DNA of 31,075 nucleotides from CAYWNA01 sp964459305 (GTDB lineage: Bacteria > Planctomycetota > Planctomycetia > Pirellulales > Pirellulaceae), in assembly GCA_964459305.1 (NCBI GenBank), contig CAYWNA010000158.1, positions 1 through 31,075 on the forward strand, read 5' to 3'. Positions 17,578-25,363 of this stretch are shown here, in pieces. The position numbers were made by a program, and so were the translations under genes. Below the pieces are notes generated by a model. The model was not told the DNA's origin. It was given only the letters and a program-made list of their open reading frames with translations, and ran no database searches. Each line of letters opens with the position of its first letter. Within the stretch, counting starts at the first letter, position 1.

Positions 17578-18013
17578 TCATTCCTGCGGTTTCGTATCTG
17601 CGTTCGCGACACGGCGACGGAATCCGTCGAGTGTCAACAGTTCCGTTTCCCCGTCTGACGCTTCGACGACATAGGCCAATTGTTGCTCGGCGTCCGGGTC
17701 GGCGTGTATCAACTCGCCGGCACCGTTGAAAACCGCGGCCGAACCTTCCGAAAGTCTTTGCCTTGTTTCTGATCAAGCCGGCAACTGCGAACCAGTGTCC
17801 ATCCGGGCTCCACAGGGGAGACGTAACGCCATCGCGCACCTGCAGCGTCAGCCCCTTCTCGCCACTCTCCGCGTCCCAGAGGCCCACTTCCCGTCCTTTA
17901 GCGACGGCAAGACGTTTCCCATCAGGACTCCAATCGACCCCTGGAATGAACTCGGCCTTCTGTTCAAGCACTAGCGACTCACGGTCCTCGGCGACATCCC
18001 ACACACGGGTTTG
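17578..18013 (-). pseudogene. Decayed 3' end of a WD40-kinase paralogue
   Basis: Reading the minus strand from about 18013, two WD40 repeats are seen (TRVWDVAEDRESL; VDWSPDGKRLAVAKG; PLWSPDGHWFAVAG). A frameshift near 17735-17760 then moves the sequence to another frame, which reads GAGELIHADPD, LAYVVEASDGETELLTL and finally TKPQE-stop at 17578. That ending matches the terminal module of the intact kinase gene, which stops in PKPQE. It is therefore the tail of a second copy. No kinase part remains; the upstream end runs straight into a sigma-factor scrap. Confidence 0.75.
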
Positions 18014-18060
18014 GCTTTGTAGACCGCCTGAATACTCATTCCCATGTCGGCGGCTATCTC
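18010..18060 (-). pseudogene. Remnant of ECF sigma factor region 4
   Basis: The minus strand reads EIAADMGMSIQAVYKAK, closely like SIAYDLQMSVAAVYQAK in region 4 of the intact ECF sigma factor at 25364-25966. It ends at the join with the WD40 fragment. Upstream the same frame soon meets a stop (TAG near 18105) with only weak likeness to a sigma factor (VAWIP). It seems to be what is left of the sigma gene of a deleted sigma-kinase unit. Confidence 0.55.
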
Positions 18061-18375
18061 CGGAATCCAGGCAACACAAAGGCGATGAAAAACCCGAAGT
18101 TGCTAGAGGAGATTTCTCTCATAGAGCTGCAACACGATACTCGGATTTCGATCCATGCGCCAGACTCTGTTTAGATGGAGACCGCAAGCCGCCAGGGTGG
18201 ACTCTTGAGACGCTGCACGAGATAAGGCTATCACAGATTCTGGAACTCGTCCTTGATCAGGTCGTAAATCACGCTCGTCAGGTGAATCGTTTTTGACATT
18301 TTGTCCGGCCCCAGGCCACAGCCAAGATAATTGACCAGGATGCTGGAGGTCGCCTAAGGGCAGACTTGGTAGTTG

Positions 18376-18588
18376 TTACGGACGGCCAGTCTGGTCGGCT
18401 GCGGGCTCTGCCGCAGGCGCGCCCTCGCTGGCCGCGGCGGACTTCACGCGGTCTTGGAACTCCGATGGCTTGAGCGTTTCGATGGGGCCATTTGGTTCGC
18501 GCTGGACCATGTAGACGAACTCCCGCTCGATCAATTCTGGGTCGCCGTGAAGGATTTCGTCAGTGGGGCTGAAGTCAGTTCTTCGTAA
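18376..18588 (-). pseudogene. 3' fragment of another WD40-kinase paralogue
   Basis: The minus strand encodes DEILHGDPELIEREFVYMVQ, then REPNGPIETLKPSEFQD and a short tail ending DQTGRP-stop. It matches the terminal module of the intact kinase gene; over 18452-18546 against 19011-19105 about 85 of 95 bases agree by eye. Homology stops near 18588, before a low-quality stretch and the N gap, so the 5' part is either lost or hidden in the gap. Confidence 0.75.
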
Positions 18589-18620
18589 CGGCCATTCATG
18601 GTCGTTCTTCGCCGGAGGCG

Positions 18621-18667
18621 ATATTCGGCCCGGCGTTCACGCCGGGTTGGCGGGAATCCAACACCAA
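18621..18667. repeat. Left copy of an inverted repeat flanking the assembly gap
   Basis: The stretch around TCGGCCCGGCGTTCACGCCG and the following GGGTTGG, ending AACACC, resembles the reverse complement of 18863-18916. The copies are imperfect. This sits in the 358 bases between the kinase fragment and the intact kinase gene, which otherwise hold only C-rich low-complexity sequence. Confidence 0.5.
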
Positions 18668-18756
18668 CCCCCATAAATCTCCCCGCCCCCGCCCCAGCCC
18701 AAAAGCAGCCGCGGGGGGTTGTTATGTAGAAACTACCCACCAACGAAACCCCCCCC

Positions 18757-18766
18757 NNNNNNNNNN
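18757..18766. other. Assembly gap (10 Ns) within low-complexity sequence
   Basis: Ten Ns join two contigs. The flanks (about 18660-18756 and 18767-18860) are full of C and G homopolymers such as a run of eight or nine Cs, typical of poor read ends. True length and content of the gap are unknown. Confidence 0.98.
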
Positions 18767-18862
18767 GGGCGTTTCGGCGGGGTTGGCGGCCCCACCCCCC
18801 CCCACACAAGTACCCCCCTCCCCCCCCCCGCTCCCCTGGGGCCGGGGCGGGGGTGAGGGTTT

Positions 18863-18916
18863 GTGTTGGCTAACGATTCGCGCCCACCCAACCCGCGCTG
18901 AAGCACGGGCCGAGTA
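18863..18916. repeat. Right copy of the inverted repeat flanking the gap
   Basis: Reads GTTGGCTAACGATTCGCGCC, then CACCCAACCCGCGCTGAAGC, then ACGGGCCGAGTAC. Its reverse complement resembles 18621-18667. A further hairpin, GGGCGTGAACGCCC, lies just beyond (near 18931), before the stop of the kinase gene. Confidence 0.5.
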
Positions 18917-18946
18917 CCGCTGCGCGGGAAATGGGCGTGAACGCCC

Positions 18947-21900
18947 CTACTCCTGCGGCTTTGGCTCGTCCGCGGGCGCATCTTCGCGGGTCACGGCGGA
19001 CTTCATCAGGTCTTGGAACTCCGATGGCTCCAGCGTCTCGATCGGGCCATTTGGTTCGCGTTGGACCATGTAAACGAATTCTTGCTCGATCAATTCCGGG
19101 TCGCCGTCCACGACCTTGCCAGCAGCGTCGAAGGTGGCGGATCGGCCGTCGCGCAGAACGACTCCGGTTCGCAAGGGCTTCAAAAAAGCTCCATCCCAGA
19201 ATCGTAGCATGGACGATTGGTGACCGCCCGATGCCAGAATCTCACCATCGGGGCTCCAGGCGACCGCGTTCACGGTATTGCGAATGTGGCCTGCGAGGTC
19301 CTGGGCGCGGTAATCGTCGTCAAGGTTCCAAACGCGTATGGGCCCAGAGACCATCCCGACCGCCAGCCGCCTTCCGTCGGCGCTCCACGTTGCCGTTGGG
19401 TATCTCGGTACAGTAACGCCATCACACGGCAAATCGATCTCGAGCGTGCCATCAGCTTTCCACAGGCGCGGGGGCTGCTCCATACACAATGAAACGAGCC
19501 TCGCGCCGTCTGGGCTCCAGACGACGCCTCGCACTTCATGTTCATGGGGAAGGGCCGGACCGGGCGTGCCGTCAGCGTCCCAAAGCCGTACGGTCTTGTC
19601 CGAACTGGCTGACGCGAGCGTCGAACCGTCGGGGCTCCAGGCGAGCGAGGTGATTTCGCCTTCGTGCCCCTCCAGCTTCTGAGCGGATCCCTGGGGAGAC
19701 TCCACAAACACGGTGTTGTTGTCTCTAGTCGCGTAAGTCAGGCGCCCGTCAATTGGGTTCTGACAGAAACAGAGGATTACGGAATCAAGCTCAGGAAGGG
19801 ACAGTACCGTTTCGAATTCGCCATTCGAAGTCCATTGGATCAAGTCCCTCCAGTCAGATTCATTGAGCGCAACGAAGGTGTGGCCATCTGGTAGCCAATT
19901 GACGCTGGACAGTCGTGCAACCTTCTCAAGTGGAAGAAGTAGTCGTACGGCTCCATCACGGTTCCACAAACGTGGCCGGTCCCCTCCATGCGGCGCAGAC
20001 AGAAGCACTTGACTATCTGGCCGCCATGCAAGTGTGCCGTAGCTCCGAAAGGCGCTACCGGGCATAGACCGAATGGTTCGCGAATTGCCGTCGGCTTCGA
20101 TAACCTGCACGCCGTTCCCGTTTGGCAGCCTAAGGATTAGTCGCGATCCATCCGGACTCCACGTCGCGTTATTTCCGGACAGGGTCTTCACAACGACTGG
20201 ATCGCCGGAGCCGCTGACACTCCAAATGGTTGTTTCTCCATAGCCTCCCGCCAACTGTCGGCCATCGGGGCTCCAAGCGAGAAACTCAATCGGATGCGCC
20301 TGTTGCTTGAAAGACGGTCCCAGTGCCCCGTCAGGAGCGACGAGACGGATTTCCCCATCGTTGTGGCCGCATGCGAGCCATTTGCTATCCTGGCTCCACG
20401 CCAGGGAGAGAACATTCACGCTTCGTTCCACGATGGGGCCGGCGGTGCCGTCCGAAGCCCACAGACACACAACCTGACCGCCGCACCCGGCGATCCAGCG
20501 ACCGTCCGGACTCCAAGCGATCTTGCTAAGGCTGATACCAGTCGGTGCTTCGATGATCGGCCCAGCGGTGCCATCTGCCTGGAACAAATACACCCCCCTT
20601 GCGCCGACTGTCGCCAGCCGCTTGCCGTCGGGACCCCAGGTGACGCCGTAATACTTGTGCAGCCGCGAGCAGGGCGAGCCATGCACATCCCAGACGTGTA
20701 CGTATCCATGATAGTTACTGGAAGCGAGTCGAGTACTGTCGGATGTCCAGACGATTTGCCGGATCCTTCCTGGCTGGCCAGGTAGAATGCGCCGCAGTTC
20801 CAGCGTTCTTGCATCATGGATTCGCAATCGACCGTTGTAAGTCCCAATGGCGACAAATCGACCATCCGGACTGTAGGCGACCGCGCCGACCATCGATCCT
20901 GGCAGCGCCGTTTCGATCTGCCAGCGGAAGACGCCAGGGATTTCGGGTGGATTCGCAATGATCCCTTCGAACGGTCTTTCCTCTGTGGATGTTTCAGGCG
21001 GCGGTCCGGAATCCGGAACGAGTTCGTCCTCCGGCTCCATGGATCCGGAAGGCTCTTGCTGTGGCCGGTCTCCTGTCGCAGATCCGCCGTGGCGGGACCG
21101 AGCCGCGTCGTCGACCTTAGGTCTCCCGGTCGTGTCCGTGGTTTCGGGGAGACCTTCCGTCATGCGGGTGGACGGGTCGGGAGACCCGTCCACAACGGCG
21201 CTCGTTCCGTCAGGTGGAGCCTGACCTACGGACTTGGCCAACTGCTGGAACTCGGCCGGGGTGAGCAATTCCTGAGGTCCGTCTTTGGTGCGTTGGACGA
21301 TGTACACGAGTTCCTTGTCCATGACCTCCGGATCGCCGTGTAGGATTTCGCCCGCGGCGCTGAAGGTCACGGGGTGCTCGTCGCCCGGCAGAGCTAGTGC
21401 CGACCATTGCGGATCGCCGGTTTTGGTATCCCACGCCCAAATCGTATCTGGTTGCTGGGAGTGCCCCACCCTGGCGAAAAGCTGCCGGCCATCGGGGCTC
21501 CATGTCACCGACTCGGCAACGCCGACGTAGCCCGTAAGCACGTGGCTCGGTTCGCCGTCGGCGGTCCAAAGCCGAATCGTATGATCTTGACCGCTCGATG
21601 CGAGGAATTGGCCATCCGGGCTCCACACCACGGACTCCAGGTAGGAAGTGTGCCCTTCGAGTACGGGCCCCGGCGTGCCGTCCAGATGCCACAACCGGAC
21701 GTGGAAGGCGTCCCCGGATGCGAGCCAACGGCCATCGGGACTCGGTGACACGCTTCCGTTCCAATTCCTCTGAAGCACAGGGCCTGACGTGTCATCGGTC
21801 TGCCACAGACGAATAGTGCCATCGTCAATACCTGCGCAAACTTGTCCGCTGTCCGGAGTCCAAGCCAATGATGTCACTGCCCCCTCATGTCCTTTAAGCA

Positions 21901-24900
21901 AAGGCCCTGGCGTACTATCCGGGTGCCACAACCGGATCGTGTTGTCCGCCGCATCATCGGTCGCCGAAGCGAGCCATTTGCCGTCGGGACTCCACGCCAG
22001 CAGCCGAACCCGCGCTGTGTGGCCCTCGAGCATTGGCCCCGGCGTACCGTCGGCTTGCCACAACCGGACCGTATCATCATTGCTTCCCGAAGCGAGCAGT
22101 CGGCCGTCGGGGCTCCAGGCTATCGATATGGGCGTACCGGAATGGCCTTCCAGCACTGGACCCGGCGTCCCATCATCGCCCCACAGCCTAAGCACATTGT
22201 CGCGAGACCCGCTCGACGCAAGCCACCGACCGTCGAGGCTCCAAGCAATGCCATAGACGTAGTCCCTATGTGCCCGAAACGAGATTTCCGGTGTACCGTT
22301 GGCGTTCCATACCGAGACTCTACCGGAGAGACTCCCCGCTGCGATTCGTCGGCCATTGGGGCTCAACGCCATGCAATGGGAACCCGTGTGTGACCGGTAC
22401 AGAGCTGGTCCTGGCGTGCCATCCGCTTGGTAGATACCAATGCCGAACCCGCTCATGGCAAGATGTTGACCATTCGGGCTCCAAGCCACCCCCGCCTCCC
22501 TCTTCGCCTCGAATACGAGTCTCGGGGGCCCGTCGACATGCCAAACTTGCGCATGCGGTCCAAACGCAATCTGCTTGCCGTCCGGACTCCAAGCTATGGA
22601 ATGGATGGCAGCCACGGGCTCTTGACCTTCAAGCACTCCCAAAGCTGTGCCGTTCGACTGCCACAGCCGGATTACTCCGTCGCCACCTCCGGAAGCAAAC
22701 CGCGTGCCATCTGGACTCCACGCCAGCGCGGACACTCCGCCCTGGTGTTGCTCCAACACAGGGCCTGGAGTGCCATCAGCATTCCAGATCTGCAGGCGGC
22801 TGCCAGCGACAAGATGTTCACCATCTGGGCTCCAAGCGACAGACTTCCAGTGATGGTGGGTATCGGACTCTTCGAGTTTTTGCCCGCCCGAACCATCGAC
22901 GTTCCACAGCTTGATCCCTCTCGATCCCGCTGAAGCGAATTGCCTGCTATCGGGGCTCCAGGCTACGGAGACCGGCTGAAGCCCATGCTGCAACACCGGT
23001 CCAGGCGTGCCATCAGCCTTCCACAGATGGATTCCGCCGGCGTTGTCACCCGCGACGATCCAGCGTCCGTCCGGACTCCAGGCGACCGACTCGACTCGGT
23101 CCCTAGGGCCGGCAAGGATGCGGATGGGTCGGAGCGTAGCAGCCTCGTAGATCCGTACATGTCCCGTCATTGTTCCAAACGCAATGAATTGACTGTCGGG
23201 GCTCCAGGCAGTCACATCGGAATACGCGCGGGGATTGGCTGTCGCCACCTGCCAGCGATGGATGCCAGGAATGGTTGCCGGGCGAGCCACAAGTCCCGGC
23301 AGCACGTTGTCGGCTCGGCCGAGGGGCCACGAACCTTGCAGTCCGGGCTGCGTCTGACGTGGTCCGACCATGCTATCGTCAGGCACAGCCTGACCTACAT
23401 GCACGATCTCGACCAATACGTCCTTGCCACGGGTCAGCTTGAAAGTTCCATTCTTGATCTCTACCCCGTCTGGCTTACCGCCTACGATTTCGATTTCGTA
23501 ATCGCCCGAATAGAACGAGGTACCGTCGGGACGCTGCTTGACCTGGAATCCGTCCACCGGCTCGCCGTTTCGCTTGATGGTTACCTCAATCTCCGGATCG
23601 TACGACGCGATCTGGATCTCGCCCTTGTCCGTGGCCACACGAATGACCATCACACCGGCGAACAAAGCGGCCAGCCCCAGCACCACCGCGATGATTTTGG
23701 TGTTGCGGTTCCAGCGAGCCGTTTCAATACCGGGAGGGCGAGGCTCCCGCCGAGCCGAAACCGCGGAAGAACGCGGCTCAGCAGGAGCTTCGCCCTCCCT
23801 TTCGTCTGCCGTAGGTCTCACTGCGGCGGGGAGACCTTCGGTCATGCGGGTGGACGGGTCCGGAGACCCGTTCACAACGGCAGAATCAGGCTCAGCGGGA
23901 GCTTCGCCCTCCCGTGATTCGATTCCAGAACTCGCTTTACCGTCTTGCTGCCCCGTTGCCGTCTCGGTCATCGAACAGGACAGGTGTTCCTCGGTGCTGG
24001 TGCCCGACGGCTTGGACGCGGCAACTGTGTCGTCTGTGGCTTGCTGGGCCGCCTGATACCGGGCCGATAGGTCCGCCAGGTCTGCGTCTTCGGCAAACGG
24101 AGCAAGTGCCTCGGCCACTTCCTGCGGCGTCTCCAGGCGTTCGTCCGGTTCGGTGGCCAGCATCTTTTCCAGGACCGCGGCCAGACCGCCCGGGACCTCG
24201 CTCCGGTGGTCCTGGATCGACGGGACGGGCTGCGTGGCCATGGCCTTCAGTTTCTTGAGCACCGTGTCGTAGCGGGCATCGGCGTAAGGGGCACGGTTGC
24301 AGAGCAACTTGAACAGCGTCGCTCCCAGGCTGTAGATGTCCGCGCGGATATCCATAGCGTGGCTATCGCCTGTCTGCTCCGGGGCCATGTAATCGACCGT
24401 GCCCATCATCTGACCGGTGCTGGTCAGTTCCACGCGGTCGCCATTGTGTAAGCGGGCCAAGCCGAGGTCGAGGATCTTCACCTGCCCATCGACGGTAAGC
24501 ATCAGGTTCGAAGGCTTAATGTCACGATGCACGAGCTTGTGTTCATGGGCATGTTCCAGCCCCACCGCTGCCTGGCGGATCAGTTCACAGGCATCTGCGA
24601 TCGGTAGCGAGCCCAGGCGGTGCACTAGCTCGGACAGGTCTGCGCCGTCCACATATTCCATCACCAGGTAGTGCGTTCCATCCTGTTCGCCTGCGTCGTG
24701 GGCACCCACGATGTTTGGATGCATCAAACGACCGACAGCTTCCATTTCCAGCTCAAAACGCTCAACGGCATGGGTGTGTTTCAAGCGTTCGGCTGGCAGG
24801 ACCTTCAGAGCGACAACCTTCTTCAGCTTTCCGTGCAGGGCTTTATAGACCGTGCCCATGCCACCCTGGCCGAGCTTGGCCAAAAGCTGATAGTCGCGAA

Positions 24901-25210
24901 TGGTGCCCAGCTCTTCCTCGCTGTCTGCAGTCCGTCGCGATGCTTCCGCCCGGGAAGGGTCACAGCCGATCGCCTCGATGACAGCAAGCACCTTCTGGAG
25001 CTTTGGCTCGTGAGCGTACGGGTCAGGCTCACGTGGCTGCCGCAGGCTCGTGACCAGGGTATCCTCGGGCTCGTGTGTGGCGACAAGCGCCTCGGTGCAT
25101 GCCGGGCAGCTGTCTAAGTGCTGGTCGATCAGATCGGATCGCTCGTCACTCAGCTTTCCCAAAGCGTAGTCCTGCAGTTCCTGTTCAACGGGGCAGTTGA
25201 TATCGGGCAT
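18947..25210 (-). CDS. Giant membrane Ser/Thr kinase: zinc-finger head, kinase, TM helix, two WD40 modules
   Basis: About 2087 residues. Residues 1-60 hold a ZAS/HC2-type anti-sigma zinc finger (HLDSCPAC: His31, Cys35, Cys38). The kinase, about 107-375, is complete: GQGGMG loop 114-119, Lys136, HRDIKPSN 228-235, DLG 248-250, APE 276-278. A linker carrying dispersed repeats leads to one membrane helix at 506-523 and a small beta domain to about 602. Module 1 (about 645-1335) has 15 WD40 repeats by eye, module 2 (about 1415-2087) has 14; each ends in a GDPE...VYxVQ terminal module. The propellers should lie outside the cytoplasm. Start ATG 25210 has GAGGA 8 bases upstream; 25267 is an alternative. 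It follows the ECF sigma gene by 153 bp and probably controls it; the ligand is unknown. Confidence 0.93.
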   Translation of the reverse strand: MPDINCPVEQELQDYALGKLSDERSDLIDQHLDSCPACTEALVATHEPEDTLVTSLRQPREPDPYAHEPKLQKVLAVIEAIGCDPSRAEASRRTADSEEELGTIRDYQLLAKLGQGGMGTVYKALHGKLKKVVALKVLPAERLKHTHAVERFELEMEAVGRLMHPNIVGAHDAGEQDGTHYLVMEYVDGADLSELVHRLGSLPIADACELIRQAAVGLEHAHEHKLVHRDIKPSNLMLTVDGQVKILDLGLARLHNGDRVELTSTGQMMGTVDYMAPEQTGDSHAMDIRADIYSLGATLFKLLCNRAPYADARYDTVLKKLKAMATQPVPSIQDHRSEVPGGLAAVLEKMLATEPDERLETPQEVAEALAPFAEDADLADLSARYQAAQQATDDTVAASKPSGTSTEEHLSCSMTETATGQQDGKASSGIESREGEAPAEPDSAVVNGSPDPSTRMTEGLPAAVRPTADEREGEAPAEPRSSAVSARREPRPPGIETARWNRNTKIIAVVLGLAALFAGVMVIRVATDKGEIQIASYDPEIEVTIKRNGEPVDGFQVKQRPDGTSFYSGDYEIEIVGGKPDGVEIKNGTFKLTRGKDVLVEIVHVGQAVPDDSMVGPRQTQPGLQGSWPLGRADNVLPGLVARPATIPGIHRWQVATANPRAYSDVTAWSPDSQFIAFGTMTGHVRIYEAATLRPIRILAGPRDRVESVAWSPDGRWIVAGDNAGGIHLWKADGTPGPVLQHGLQPVSVAWSPDSRQFASAGSRGIKLWNVDGSGGQKLEESDTHHHWKSVAWSPDGEHLVAGSRLQIWNADGTPGPVLEQHQGGVSALAWSPDGTRFASGGGDGVIRLWQSNGTALGVLEGQEPVAAIHSIAWSPDGKQIAFGPHAQVWHVDGPPRLVFEAKREAGVAWSPNGQHLAMSGFGIGIYQADGTPGPALYRSHTGSHCMALSPNGRRIAAGSLSGRVSVWNANGTPEISFRAHRDYVYGIAWSLDGRWLASSGSRDNVLRLWGDDGTPGPVLEGHSGTPISIAWSPDGRLLASGSNDDTVRLWQADGTPGPMLEGHTARVRLLAWSPDGKWLASATDDAADNTIRLWHPDSTPGPLLKGHEGAVTSLAWTPDSGQVCAGIDDGTIRLWQTDDTSGPVLQRNWNGSVSPSPDGRWLASGDAFHVRLWHLDGTPGPVLEGHTSYLESVVWSPDGQFLASSGQDHTIRLWTADGEPSHVLTGYVGVAESVTWSPDGRQLFARVGHSQQPDTIWAWDTKTGDPQWSALALPGDEHPVTFSAAGEILHGDPEVMDKELVYIVQRTKDGPQELLTPAEFQQLAKSVGQAPPDGTSAVVDGSPDPSTRMTEGLPETTDTTGRPKVDDAARSRHGGSATGDRPQQEPSGSMEPEDELVPDSGPPPETSTEERPFEGIIANPPEIPGVFRWQIETALPGSMVGAVAYSPDGRFVAIGTYNGRLRIHDARTLELRRILPGQPGRIRQIVWTSDSTRLASSNYHGYVHVWDVHGSPCSRLHKYYGVTWGPDGKRLATVGARGVYLFQADGTAGPIIEAPTGISLSKIAWSPDGRWIAGCGGQVVCLWASDGTAGPIVERSVNVLSLAWSQDSKWLACGHNDGEIRLVAPDGALGPSFKQQAHPIEFLAWSPDGRQLAGGYGETTIWSVSGSGDPVVVKTLSGNNATWSPDGSRLILRLPNGNGVQVIEADGNSRTIRSMPGSAFRSYGTLAWRPDSQVLLSAPHGGDRPRLWNRDGAVRLLLPLEKVARLSSVNWLPDGHTFVALNESDWRDLIQWTSNGEFETVLSLPELDSVILCFCQNPIDGRLTYATRDNNTVFVESPQGSAQKLEGHEGEITSLAWSPDGSTLASASSDKTVRLWDADGTPGPALPHEHEVRGVVWSPDGARLVSLCMEQPPRLWKADGTLEIDLPCDGVTVPRYPTATWSADGRRLAVGMVSGPIRVWNLDDDYRAQDLAGHIRNTVNAVAWSPDGEILASGGHQSSMLRFWDGAFLKPLRTGVVLRDGRSATFDAAGKVVDGDPELIEQEFVYMVQREPNGPIETLEPSEFQDLMKSAVTREDAPADEPKPQE
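21146..21199. repeat. 54-bp dispersed repeat, copy 1, in the inter-module linker of the kinase gene
   Basis: Agrees with 23828-23881 at 51 of 54 bases by eye and contains the palindrome GACGGGTCGGGAGACCCGTC. On the coding strand it reads VDGSPDPSTRMTEGLP. Inserted without breaking the frame. Confidence 0.85.
21209..21229. repeat. VGQAPPD-type repeat, copy 1
   Basis: GTCAGG and CCTGAC arms lie within a 21-bp element matching 23378-23398 at 18 of 21 bases. It is encoded as VGQAPPD. It sits right after the first terminal module and 10 bp from the 54-bp repeat. Confidence 0.65.
23341..23398. repeat. VGQAVPD-type repeat, copy 2
   Basis: The element contains GTCAGGCACAGCCTGAC and a second, looser inverted part (GTCTGACGTGGTCCGACCA). 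The kinase gene reads VGQAVPDDSMVGPRQTQP through it. It lies at the border between the beta domain after the membrane helix and WD40 module 1. Confidence 0.65.
23732..23799. repeat. GEAPAEP-type palindromic repeat within the kinase gene
   Basis: Inverted arms of 26 bp (23732-23757 and 23774-23799) with a 16-bp centre. Same arm sequence as the repeat at 8561-8637 apart from a few bases. The kinase reads REGEAPAEPR through one arm and ARREPRPPG through the other, in the linker before the membrane helix. Confidence 0.85.
23828..23881. repeat. 54-bp dispersed repeat, copy 2, in the kinase-TM linker
   Basis: Nearly identical to 21146-21199 (three differences). Encodes VNGSPDPSTRMTEGLP at residues about 446-461, between two GEAPAEP elements. 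Confidence 0.85.
23889..23913. repeat. Single arm of a GEAPAEP-type repeat
   Basis: One 25-bp arm matching the arms at 23774-23799 and 8612-8637, with no partner arm beside it. The kinase reads REGEAPAEP at residues 433-441. Confidence 0.75.
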
Positions 25211-25363
25211 AACGCATTTCCTCACGCTTGGTAAGCGGCAACGAAAGCAAGCTCCGGCCGAGAGCAATTGAGCCCTCTAAAAGGATCAACGGAAATGTCT
25301 GACAGAAAAATCCTGAAGAAACCCTGCCACGGCCGTAACTGCCCATATCCCAACAACTTGTGG

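Noticed and set aside
18121..18230. Possible further remains of the sigma gene (LVQRLKS on the minus strand)
   Set aside because: The likeness to a sigma N-terminus is too short and needs frameshifts; not enough to annotate.
18231..18299. A 22-codon minus-strand frame starting MSKTIHLTSVIYDLIK
   Set aside because: Too short, no ribosome site and no recognisable family; it lies in decayed sequence.
18531..18809. Minus-strand open frame across the N gap
   Set aside because: It crosses unknown bases and homopolymer runs; the real coding signal there is in another frame (18376-18588).
19000..23300. Regular spacing of near-identical bases (GGGCTCCA-type) resembling a CRISPR or satellite array
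   Set aside because: The period of about 120 bases is the WD40 repeat (AWSPDG) of a coding sequence on the minus strand.
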